Source: Bacteroidales bacterium
GTDB lineage: Bacteria; Bacteroidota; Bacteroidia; Bacteroidales; UBA7960
Assembly: GCA_007122745.1 (NCBI GenBank)
Contig: SKTA01000006.1
Coordinates: 1-10,094 of the forward strand
DNA length: 10,094 bases
Direction: 5' to 3'
Shown: one piece after another, positions 1 through 5,303 of the stretch
Numbering within the stretch: the first letter of the stretch is position 1
How the letters are laid out: the number at the start of each line of letters is the position of its first letter
Translations under genes and position numbers: made by a program
The notes under the pieces: model-generated
Told to the model about the DNA's origin: nothing
What the model saw: the letters and a program-made list of their open reading frames with translations, nothing else
Databases searched by the model: none

Positions 1-10
1 CTTTACGTAG

Positions 11-38
11 CTGCGGCTATGCGCAGATTTTCTTTTTT
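11..38 (+). terminator. candidate plus-strand intrinsic terminator at left edge
   Basis: CTGCG (11-15) pairs with CGCAG (22-26) around a 6-nt loop and is followed by a T-rich tract at 28-38 (ATTTTCTTTTTT with one C). This is the shape of a weak rho-independent terminator for a plus-strand gene lying left of the window. The stem is only 5 bp, and the same CGCAGATT segment can also pair with AATCTG (39-44) or TCTGCG (55-60), so the fold is ambiguous. A short open frame, LYVAAAMRRFSFLI followed by a stop at 43-45, could be the tail of an off-window gene but has no recognisable similarity. Confidence 0.3.
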
Positions 39-120
39 AATCTGAGAAAAAATCTCTGCGAATTAACCGACACAGCAGCATTGACATGACACTAGAAAAC
101 CTCATGTTTGCAGATAAATG

Positions 121-160
121 AAAAAGCCCTGTAAGACAATATTATTACAGGGCTTTTTTT
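121..160. terminator. bidirectional intrinsic terminator downstream of ackA
   Basis: A perfect 14-bp inverted repeat: positions 121-134 (five A, then GCCCTGTAA) pair with 145-158 (TTACAGGGC, then T) around a 10-nt loop. The A run on one arm and T run on the other give a GC-centred hairpin with a U tract in both directions. Read on the minus strand it lies 15 bp past the ackA stop and should end pta-ackA transcripts. Read on the plus strand it would stop transcription coming from the left edge. Confidence 0.85.
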
Positions 161-175
161 GATAATTAACAAAGC

Positions 176-1402
176 TTAAATGTCTTCATTGTTGTCGTGT
201 GCGGTTACAACCTTGAGGGTGTCGTGAGCGATCACGAGCTCTTCATTGGTTGGCACAACCATCACTTTTACTTTCGAGTCGTGTTTTGAGATCAGCTCCA
301 GCTTGCCTTTAAGACCAGTGTTTTTTTCAATGTCGAATGACACACCCATGAACTCGAGGTCTTTACAGATCGCTTCCCTGGTTTCGGGGCCGTTTTCACC
401 CACACCGCCGGTAAAAATGATCAGGTCAACACCTCCCATGGCTGCCGCATAAGCGCCTATGTACTTTTTCACACGATAAAAATACATATCGAGTGCAAGC
501 TGTGCCCGCTTATGTCCTTCGTTCCAGGCCGCATTTTCAATGTCCCTCATGTCGTAAGAAACATCACTGATACCAAGTACCCCACTTTTTTTATTGATCA
601 GGTTATTTGCTTGGTCAAGGTTGAGTCCTTGCTTGCTCATGATATATAGCAGTGCACCCAAATCAAGATCACCGGTGCGTGTTCCCATGATCAACCCTTC
701 AACCGGTGTGAGGCCCATGGAGGTATCAACCGATTTGCCGTTCTTGATGGCTGCAACGGAGGCACCGTTCCCAAGGTGACAGGTAATGGCCTTCACATGG
801 CCTTTTCGCATGAAAAGAGCATCACAGGCTTTTTCAAAAACATATTTATGACTGGTTCCGTGGAAACCATACCTCCTGATCTTATATTTTTTATAAAGTT
901 CATAGGGCAGGGCATACATGTATGCATGGGGAGGGATGGTCTGGTGGAAGGCGGTATCAAAAACGGCCACCTGTGGCACGGTTGGCACAAGCTTTTCCAT
1001 CGATACGATCCCTTTCAGGTTTGCCGGATTGTGCAAAGGTGCCAGATCAATCACATCTTCAATGTTCTTTTTTACCTCATCTGTGATCAGGGCACTGGAG
1101 CTGAAATTCTCACCACCATGGGCAACCCTGTGTCCAACGGCAATAATGTCGTTTACACTTTCTATGACACCATGTTCAGGGTCAAGCAATGCCTTAAGGA
1201 TCAGATTAATCCCTACTTCATGGTTTTTTACGTCCTGAATGAGCATGTAAGGGTCTTTGCCTCTCGGCTGATGCTTGAATTCGCTGTCTTTCAGACCTAC
1301 GCGTTCGAGCAGCCCCTTGGCCAGCAATTCGGCATTTTTAGCCATGTCAATCAATTGATACTTGATGGAGGAACTTCCGCAATTGAGCACTAAGATTTTC
1401 AT
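176..1402 (-). CDS. ackA: acetate kinase
   Basis: Makes acetate and ATP from acetyl phosphate and ADP in the cytoplasm, the energy-yielding last step of the Pta-AckA fermentation route. It is reversible, so it can also activate acetate. At 408 aa it has the usual family length. Visible motifs are the N-terminal LNCGSSSIKY (Asn7), GHRVAHGGE with Arg92, the DTAFHQTIP loop with Asp149, YGFHGTSH with His181, the nucleotide-binding HLGNGAS, MGTRTGDLD with Arg242, FTGGVGENG and the C-terminal TNEEL. These match the catalytic Asn, Arg, Asp, His and Arg set known for acetate kinases of the ASKHA fold. The ATG start immediately precedes the conserved KILVLNCGSSS strand, so the start is secure. It lies 33 bp downstream of pta in the same direction and ends 15 bp before a strong terminator, so the two are almost certainly co-transcribed. 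Confidence 0.97.
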   Translation of the reverse strand: MKILVLNCGSSSIKYQLIDMAKNAELLAKGLLERVGLKDSEFKHQPRGKDPYMLIQDVKNHEVGINLILKALLDPEHGVIESVNDIIAVGHRVAHGGENFSSSALITDEVKKNIEDVIDLAPLHNPANLKGIVSMEKLVPTVPQVAVFDTAFHQTIPPHAYMYALPYELYKKYKIRRYGFHGTSHKYVFEKACDALFMRKGHVKAITCHLGNGASVAAIKNGKSVDTSMGLTPVEGLIMGTRTGDLDLGALLYIMSKQGLNLDQANNLINKKSGVLGISDVSYDMRDIENAAWNEGHKRAQLALDMYFYRVKKYIGAYAAAMGGVDLIIFTGGVGENGPETREAICKDLEFMGVSFDIEKNTGLKGKLELISKHDSKVKVMVVPTNEELVIAHDTLKVVTAHDNNEDI

Positions 1403-1411
1403 CGGTTTGGA

Positions 1412-1437
1412 TTGGGTTATGATTTTGGGTTATGATT
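1412..1437. repeat. perfect 13-bp tandem duplication in the pta-ackA spacer
   Basis: TTGGGTTATGATT occurs twice head to tail, at 1412-1424 and 1425-1437. It fills most of the 33-bp spacer and runs into the pta stop codon, whose complement is at 1436-1438. On the coding strand the unit reads AATCATAACCCAA. The second copy supplies two bases of the pta stop, so the duplication leaves the reading frame of pta unaffected. No function can be assigned. Confidence 0.9.
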
Positions 1438-2437
1438 AATTATTCGCTGCCTGATTTGCAGTAATGGCAACGAGGTTTACAATGTCGTCAACAGAGCATC
1501 CCCTTGAAAGGTCGTTGATTGGTGCAGCCATGCCCTGCAACACCGGACCTACGGCTTCAGCACCGGCAAGTCTTTGTACAAGCTTGTAGGCAATGTTACC
1601 CACTTCAAGGGAGGGGAAAACCAATACGTTTGCTTTTCCGGCAACCGGACTTCCCGGGGCCTTGCTTTGCCCTATACTATCGATGATTGCTGCATCTGCC
1701 TGCATCTCACCGTCAATGGTAAGGGTTTGATCCATCTCTTTTGCAATGTTGGTAGCTTCTATCACTTTGTCGCACATGGGATGTTTTGCACTCCCTTTTG
1801 TGGAAAAGCTAAGCATGGCTACTCTCGGCTCCATTCCTGCAATGGCTCTTGCAGTGCGGGCACTCATAACGGCAATTTCAGCCAGCTCCTGTGCATTGGG
1901 ATCCGGATGAACCGCGCAATCGGCAAAAACCAGGATGCCGTCATCACCCCATTTTTTGTCTTTCATGATCATGAGAAAAGCACCCGATACCACACGTATG
2001 CCCGGAAGGGTTTTGATGATCTGAAATGCCGGACGCAGTACATCGCCGGTCGCGTTCATGGCACCGGCCACCTCACCGTCAGCTGCACCATTTTTGATCA
2101 GCAACGTTGCCAGATAAAGAGGGTCCTCCACAAGCTTTTGGGCTTCCTCCATTTGTAATCCTTTATGTTTTCTGATCTCATACAGCAAGCTGGCATAATC
2201 TCCTTTTTCATCGAAATGCTTAGGGTCAATGATCCTGGCATCTGCTACAGCATCAAATCGGAACATCTCCGCTTTTTTAGCAATTATTTCGGCCCTGCCC
2301 AAAAGGATGAGATCCGAAATCCCCTCAGAAAGAATAATGTTAGCAGCAGCTAAAGTCCGGTCTTCAGCTCCTTCGGGCAGAACAATACACTTTTTATTTT
2401 TTTTTGCTTTTTCTTTAATTGAGTTTAATAAATTCAT
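1436..2437 (-). CDS. pta: phosphate acetyltransferase, short form
   Basis: Transfers the acetyl group of acetyl-CoA to phosphate, giving acetyl phosphate and CoA. It feeds AckA, encoded 33 bp downstream. The 333-aa product is only the catalytic PTA_PTB domain, as in the short bacterial and Methanosarcina forms; the N-terminal DRTGG and P-loop regions of the roughly 700-aa enterobacterial enzyme are absent. Family hallmarks are VLPEGAEDRTL near residues 19-29, GEVAGAMNATGDVLRPA (121-137), GSAKHPMCDKV (215-225), and the C-terminal stretch FPSLEVGNIAYKLVQRL (274-290) followed by GPVLQGM and NDLSRGCSVDDIV. Ser311 and Arg312 fall in the SRG motif that lines the CoA and phosphate site. Related phosphate butyryltransferases share the fold, but pairing with ackA and the NDLSRG motif favour acetyl. 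It is first in the operon, behind a strong promoter. Confidence 0.96.
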   Translation of the reverse strand: MNLLNSIKEKAKKNKKCIVLPEGAEDRTLAAANIILSEGISDLILLGRAEIIAKKAEMFRFDAVADARIIDPKHFDEKGDYASLLYEIRKHKGLQMEEAQKLVEDPLYLATLLIKNGAADGEVAGAMNATGDVLRPAFQIIKTLPGIRVVSGAFLMIMKDKKWGDDGILVFADCAVHPDPNAQELAEIAVMSARTARAIAGMEPRVAMLSFSTKGSAKHPMCDKVIEATNIAKEMDQTLTIDGEMQADAAIIDSIGQSKAPGSPVAGKANVLVFPSLEVGNIAYKLVQRLAGAEAVGPVLQGMAAPINDLSRGCSVDDIVNLVAITANQAANN

Positions 2438-2490
2438 TGACTTGAGATGGAGTTATTTATGATGTAAATCATTTGATATTCAAAGGCCCA

Positions 2491-2521
2491 CAAAATTAGG
2501 ATTAATTTGCGTTCCAACAAA
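2491..2521 (-). promoter_or_regulatory. Bacteroidota-type sigma promoter for pta-ackA
   Basis: On the minus strand TTTG (2521-2518) is followed by exactly 19 bp and then TAATTTTG (2498-2491). This matches every defined position of the Bacteroidota primary promoter (-33 TTTG, -7 TAnnTTTG). Transcription would begin near 2485, giving a leader of roughly 45-50 nt before the pta ATG at 2437. No Shine-Dalgarno is evident in the leader. The start site position is inferred from the box, not observed. Confidence 0.75.
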
Positions 2522-2608
2522 GGCAATTTGTTATTTTTTTGATAATTAAATTAAAGATTGGTTTAAATAATGTTAAAAGTTTCACATCAGATTTCTGTAA
2601 AGCTGCAT

Positions 2609-2616
2609 TATCTTTG
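2609..2616 (+). promoter_or_regulatory. candidate -7 box for the DUF4271 gene
   Basis: TATCTTTG fits the Bacteroidota -7 consensus TAnnTTTG exactly and lies 14 bp before the ATG at 2631. No TTTG or TTG is present at the usual 19-21 bp upstream; the segment there is cACATCAGa, and the nearest TTTC is 25 bp away. If used, the mRNA leader would be only about 8 nt long, too short for a Shine-Dalgarno, with the A-rich AAAAAAGATTCAA before the start. The divergent gap 2438-2630 is otherwise AT-rich and holds the pta promoter on the other strand. Confidence 0.45.
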
Positions 2617-2630
2617 CAAAAAAGATTCAA

Positions 2631-3509
2631 ATGGGAATTCTTGTTAATGTATTAATTTCTTTTCTGCTTTTTTATCAGGTTGGAGTCTCCTTGCAGACAG
2701 ACCCTCTCGTGCCTGACGAACCTTTTGTCCTGCAAACAGATACAATAATTGATGAGGCAGGGACAATCACCATAATTGGCAGCGAATCTTTTTACGGAAG
2801 TCCTCATAGCCTGCCATTGCGCAACACGCAACAGCCCATCCCAATAGAAAGTCTCGAAAACAGGGACTGGATGCTTTGGTTTTTGCTGGCAGGTCTTGTT
2901 GTTTTATCCATTGCCTGGTTCAACTTTCCCGTACAATGTGAACGAAGCCTTTATGCTGTGCTCGGATTGCGTTTTTTTTCCCAGATCGATAAAGATGGCG
3001 GGTTTTTTAAAGGTGCTCACAACTACCTGTTGTTTTTAAATTTTCTAATCGTTTTGTCATTATTGATCTATCAAAGCCTTTATTATGCTGACATGTTGGA
3101 GCTCTGGAAGGATGCGGATCAGGAATATGTGTTTGTTGCAATTTTGTTAATGATTCTGTCATTCTACATTTTGAAGTTTTTATTCCTAAATTTTATTGCC
3201 TGGGTATTTAATACACAAAGAGCCGGTTCAATTTATCTGGGAAACATTTTTGTTTTCAATCATTTTGTCGGTTTAATTCTTATGCCCCTTGTCTTTCATA
3301 ATGCTTTCAATCCCTCCGCTGAAGCGATTTATGTCATGTTGTCTCTGGTGGTTGGAGCCAATGTTTATAAAGTGATCCGGGGCTCTGTAATCGCCCATAA
3401 GGTATCAGGTTTTTCAGTGTACTATTTATTTTTGTACCTTTGTGGCGTTGAATTATTGCCTTTGTTGGTTGTTTGGAGGGTTGTAACGTCTTATTTAACA
3501 GCCTTTTAA
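2631..3509 (+). CDS. DUF4271-type integral membrane protein of unknown function
   Basis: This 292-aa protein has no assigned function. It starts with a hydrophobic segment (residues 3-20, signal peptide or membrane anchor), then a polar Asp/Thr/Ser-rich stretch of about 55 residues, probably outside the cytoplasmic membrane. Hydrophobic segments follow at about 81-99, 131-150, 166-193, 205-224, 231-248 and 260-282, giving about six membrane spans after the N-terminal one. A charged loop with the CERSLYAVLGLRFFSQ motif lies at 103-118, and the end carries YLFLYLCGVELLPLLVVWR. That C-terminal pattern and the place directly upstream of hemD are what I associate with the Bacteroidota DUF4271 family; the assignment is from memory of the family, not a search. 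The gene is divergent from pta and separated from hemD by 191 bp, so co-transcription with hemD is possible but not certain. Confidence 0.8.
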   Translation: MGILVNVLISFLLFYQVGVSLQTDPLVPDEPFVLQTDTIIDEAGTITIIGSESFYGSPHSLPLRNTQQPIPIESLENRDWMLWFLLAGLVVLSIAWFNFPVQCERSLYAVLGLRFFSQIDKDGGFFKGAHNYLLFLNFLIVLSLLIYQSLYYADMLELWKDADQEYVFVAILLMILSFYILKFLFLNFIAWVFNTQRAGSIYLGNIFVFNHFVGLILMPLVFHNAFNPSAEAIYVMLSLVVGANVYKVIRGSVIAHKVSGFSVYYLFLYLCGVELLPLLVVWRVVTSYLTAF

Positions 3510-3539
3510 TGACGATAAATGGATCAAAAAAACTTTGTC

Positions 3540-3553
3540 TGTGTCATGACACA
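3540..3553. promoter_or_regulatory. perfect 14-bp palindrome upstream of hemD
   Basis: TGTGTCATGACACA is its own reverse complement. It lies 30 bp after the DUF4271 stop and about 150 bp before the hemD start. No T tract follows, so it is not an intrinsic terminator. The dyad is the size of a homodimeric repressor or activator site. The half-sites resemble TGTG/CACA, but the 6-bp gap between them is two shorter than in CRP sites. A regulatory role is inference only. Confidence 0.35.
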
Positions 3554-3582
3554 CGTAGGAAAACAAAATGTTCCACCAGGCA

Positions 3583-3655
3583 TTCCCGTAAATATATTTA
3601 TCACATTGAATATGTGTTCCCGATAATCACATAGATGTATTTGTGTATATATACA
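3583..3655. repeat. cluster of direct and inverted repeats in the hemD leader region
   Basis: Two copies of TTCCCG followed by ATCACAT occur at 3583-3606 and 3617-3632, with 11 and 4 bp between the two blocks. The inverted pair CACAT (3602-3606) and ATGTG (3612-3616) overlaps them, and a 12-bp palindrome TGTATATATACA follows at 3644-3655. Together with the dyad at 3540-3553 this makes the 191-bp spacer unusually rich in symmetry. A TTTG at 3640-3643 has TACAGAAT 19 bp downstream, a poor -7 box, so no promoter is called. Confidence 0.4.
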
Positions 3656-3687
3656 ATTTTCGTACAGAATTAAATAACCAAACAGAT

Positions 3688-3695
3688 AGGAGAGG
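3688..3695 (+). promoter_or_regulatory. strong Shine-Dalgarno deciding the TTG start of hemD
   Basis: AGGAGAGG lies 5 nt before TTG at 3701 (8 nt counting from the AGGAG core). No in-frame ATG is available near the conserved N-terminus: the KIKNVLISQPQPE sequence typical of this HemD group follows the TTG directly. A purine-rich site this good is not seen before the other genes in the window, which rely on A-rich leaders. Confidence 0.7.
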
Positions 3696-3700
3696 TTCCT

Positions 3701-4459
3701 TTGAAAATCAAAAACGTACTTATATCACAGCCCCAGCCGGAAAACGATAAGTCGCCCTATTCGGAGCTGATCAAACAGTTTAACCTTGACATATGTTTCA
3801 GAAAATTTATAAAGGTTGAAAGTGTTGGGGCCAGGGAGTTCAGGAGAAATCGCATTCAAATCCCCGATTACACCGCAGTAATGTTTACATCAAGACACGC
3901 TGTTGATCACTTTTTCAGCCTTTGTGAGGAGTTGCGCGTCCAGGTTTCCGATCAGATGAAATACTTCTGCACTTCGGAGGCAATTGCCCTTTATCTGCAA
4001 AAATATGTCCAGTTCCGTAAACGGAAGATTTTTTTTGGTAAAAGCCATTTTAGCGACCTCATTGATGTGATCAAAAAACAAAAAGGGGAGAAATTTCTCT
4101 TTGCATGTGCAGAGAATCATAAAAAAGATATCCCTCAAATGCTCCGCCAGCATAAAATTCAGTTTAAAGCGGCTCCAATTTATCGCACAGTTTCAGAAGA
4201 TGTTACCGACCTGGACATTGATCATTACGATATGCTGGTTTTTTTCAGCCCGTTTGGTATTAAGTCCCTTAAGCAAAACTTCCCGGATTTTAAACAGGAA
4301 GACTGCGTGATTGCGACTTTTGGAAAAGCAACTACAAAAGCAGCAGAAAAAGAGGGATTTAAGGTGGGTATTACGGCCCCTACAAAAACCGCACCTTCTA
4401 TGATCATGGCCATTCAGGAGTTTCTTGAGGACCAGAAAAAAACAAAATCCAGGGGATAA
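3701..4459 (+). CDS. hemD: uroporphyrinogen-III synthase (HemD family), TTG start
   Basis: Cyclises hydroxymethylbilane to uroporphyrinogen III with inversion of ring D, the branch point to haem, sirohaem and cobalamin, in the cytoplasm. The 252-aa length suits the family. HemD proteins diverge widely and have two similar domains; here YTAVMFTSRHAVDHFF (57-72) marks the first and MLVFFSPFGIKSL (178-190) the second. These are followed by ATFGKATTKAAEKEGF (205-220), a conserved block before the C-terminal APTKTAPSMIMAI, in line with the known 'fSPS.v....IG..Ta.a....G' pattern, in which Phe replaces the usual second Ser. The QPQPENDKSPYSEL start is typical of Bacteroidota members. The start is TTG at 3701, chosen because of the Shine-Dalgarno and the conserved N-terminus. 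rnpA follows after 29 bp. No other tetrapyrrole gene is in the window, so substrate identity rests on the sequence alone. Confidence 0.88.
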   Translation: MKIKNVLISQPQPENDKSPYSELIKQFNLDICFRKFIKVESVGAREFRRNRIQIPDYTAVMFTSRHAVDHFFSLCEELRVQVSDQMKYFCTSEAIALYLQKYVQFRKRKIFFGKSHFSDLIDVIKKQKGEKFLFACAENHKKDIPQMLRQHKIQFKAAPIYRTVSEDVTDLDIDHYDMLVFFSPFGIKSLKQNFPDFKQEDCVIATFGKATTKAAEKEGFKVGITAPTKTAPSMIMAIQEFLEDQKKTKSRG

Positions 4460-4488
4460 AATCATCCTTCACCCGCAGAAGTTTCGGC

Positions 4489-4935
4489 ATGTATACATTC
4501 AGAAAGAATGAACGTCTGGGCAACAATCGCCTGCAGTCGTTGCTCTTTGACCAGGGTAAGTCTTTTTTTCAATACCCTTTTCGGGTGCAATACCTCTTTT
4601 TTGGAAAAAAGGGGATGGATGAACATCTTCGACATCAAGAAGACCATCCTCCGGGTGCTGTTTTTCTTTATCCGGCCAAATGTCTTGTTTCAGTGTCAAA
4701 ACGGCAAATGAAGAAGGCGGTGCAAAGAAATAGAGCAAAAAGGCTGGTTCGTGAAGCATATCGCAAAAACAAAAATACTTTTTACACGTTTTTAGAAAGG
4801 GAGCGTTGCAATGCAATGGTGGCGTTTGTATATACCGCCGACAAGATTTTATCTTATAATGAGATTCAGGAAGCAGTAAGCCAATCAATTAAAAAACTTG
4901 AGACGATACTGGAGGCGTCTCAAACAAGACAATGA
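4489..4935 (+). CDS. rnpA: ribonuclease P protein component
   Basis: A small basic protein that binds the catalytic RNase P RNA and helps it recognise and cut the 5' leader of pre-tRNAs. The signature is KKAVQRNRAKRLVREAYR (75-92), containing the RNR core R80-N81-R82 and the following K84, R85, R88 and E89. N-terminal YTFRKNERL and GKSFFQYPFRVQYLFF (23-38) match Bacteroidota proteins. At 148 aa it is longer than the 110-125 aa of many bacterial RnpA; part of the excess is a charged, His-containing loop at about 40-57 between two core beta strands. The ATG at 4489 directly precedes the conserved N-terminus. There is no clear Shine-Dalgarno. It lies 29 bp after hemD and 21 bp before yidD, so these three probably form one transcript. 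The usual partner rpmH is not here. Confidence 0.95.
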   Translation: MYTFRKNERLGNNRLQSLLFDQGKSFFQYPFRVQYLFFGKKGMDEHLRHQEDHPPGAVFLYPAKCLVSVSKRQMKKAVQRNRAKRLVREAYRKNKNTFYTFLERERCNAMVAFVYTADKILSYNEIQEAVSQSIKKLETILEASQTRQ

Positions 4936-4956
4936 ATCGGTAAATTGACCCGCGTT

Positions 4957-5196
4957 ATGTTCATCATACATGCAATCCGTAATGTGTTTCGCTGGTTGTT
5001 TATTGGCCTGATCCGTTTGTACCAGGGAGCCATTTCTCCCTACCTGCCTCCATCGTGCCGGTACTCGCCAACCTGTTCACAATATGGTGTGGAAGCCATA
5101 AACAAACATGGTCCATTGCGCGGAGGATGGCTGACATTAAAAAGGATGGCCACATGTCATCCCTGGGGCGGCAGCGGCTACGATCCGGTACCCTGA
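4957..5196 (+). CDS. yidD: membrane protein insertion efficiency factor YidD
   Basis: A 79-aa protein of the YidD family, thought to act at the inner face of the cytoplasmic membrane and help the YidC/Sec route insert membrane proteins. The hallmarks are all present: IRLYQGAISPYLPPSCRYSP (19-38), TCSQYGVEAINKHG (39-52), then GGW, a basic LKRMATCHPW and the terminal GYDPVP. Three conserved cysteines are at 34, 40 and 67. The N-terminal helix (about 3-25) is amphipathic to hydrophobic. An in-frame TTG at 4945 would add four residues, but ATG at 4957 places the start where the family begins and is preferred. It follows rnpA by 21 bp, the classic rnpA-yidD pairing, though yidC is not next. The downstream spacer carries the repeat blocks described separately. 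Confidence 0.93.
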   Translation: MFIIHAIRNVFRWLFIGLIRLYQGAISPYLPPSCRYSPTCSQYGVEAINKHGPLRGGWLTLKRMATCHPWGGSGYDPVP

Positions 5197-5242
5197 AAAC
5201 GGTGAACGGTGAATAGTAAACAGTAAACAGTGAACAGTTAAA
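5194..5242. repeat. degenerate heptamer tandem repeat after yidD
   Basis: Seven consecutive 7-bp units begin at the yidD stop codon: TGAAAAC, GGTGAAC, GGTGAAT, AGTAAAC, AGTAAAC, AGTGAAC, AGTTAAA. The consensus is RGTRAAC. The first unit contains the TGA stop of yidD. The repeat ends about 60 bp before the next start codon. I have a recollection of similar GGTGAAC/AGTGAAC runs in Bacteroidota spacers, but could not verify it here. Confidence 0.85.
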
Positions 5243-5251
5243 GCTGGAGTT

Positions 5252-5259
5252 TATATTTC
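5252..5259 (+). promoter_or_regulatory. weak candidate -7 box for the S41 protease gene
   Basis: TATATTTC matches TAnnTTTG at five of the six defined positions. It sits 44 bp before the ATG at 5304. The -33 position (AGTG at 5229-5232, inside the heptamer repeat) matches TTTG at only two of four bases. The gene may instead be read through from rnpA-yidD. Confidence 0.25.
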
Positions 5260-5261
5260 AA

Positions 5262-5293
5262 CAACTAAACAACTCAACATCTAAACTGCTTAA
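5262..5293. repeat. degenerate octamer tandem repeat before the S41 protease gene
   Basis: Four consecutive 8-bp units: CAACTAAA, CAACTCAA, CATCTAAA, CTGCTTAA. A poorer fifth copy, CAAAATAA (5294-5301), runs almost to the ATG at 5304. The unit length and sequence differ from the heptamer block 20 bp upstream, so these are two separate expansions in one spacer. The block would form the untranslated leader if transcription begins near 5260. Confidence 0.7.
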
Positions 5294-5303
5294 CAAAATA
5301 ATT

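Noticed and set aside
776..1393. 205-codon open frame on the plus strand opposite ackA
   Set aside because: It lies wholly antisense to a fully conserved acetate kinase and its translation has no domain-like pattern, so it is a shadow frame. The same holds for the plus-strand frame at 1574-2158 opposite pta.
154..2549. pta-ackA as a mobile unit with 16-bp target duplications
   Set aside because: There is no transposase or terminal inverted repeat, the operon is a core metabolic one and the repeat is low in complexity; kept only as a low-interest finding.
3540..3553. CRP/FNR-type binding site
   Set aside because: TGTG and CACA are separated by 6 bp, not the 8 bp of TGTGA-N6-TCACA, and the FNR pattern TTGAT-N4-ATCAA is not matched.
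4945..4956. TTG at 4945 as the yidD start
   Set aside because: It would add only four residues; ATG at 4957 matches the family start and there is no Shine-Dalgarno favouring the TTG.
5194..5301. CRISPR array
   Set aside because: Units are 7 and 8 bp, contiguous and degenerate, with no spacers and no cas genes nearby.
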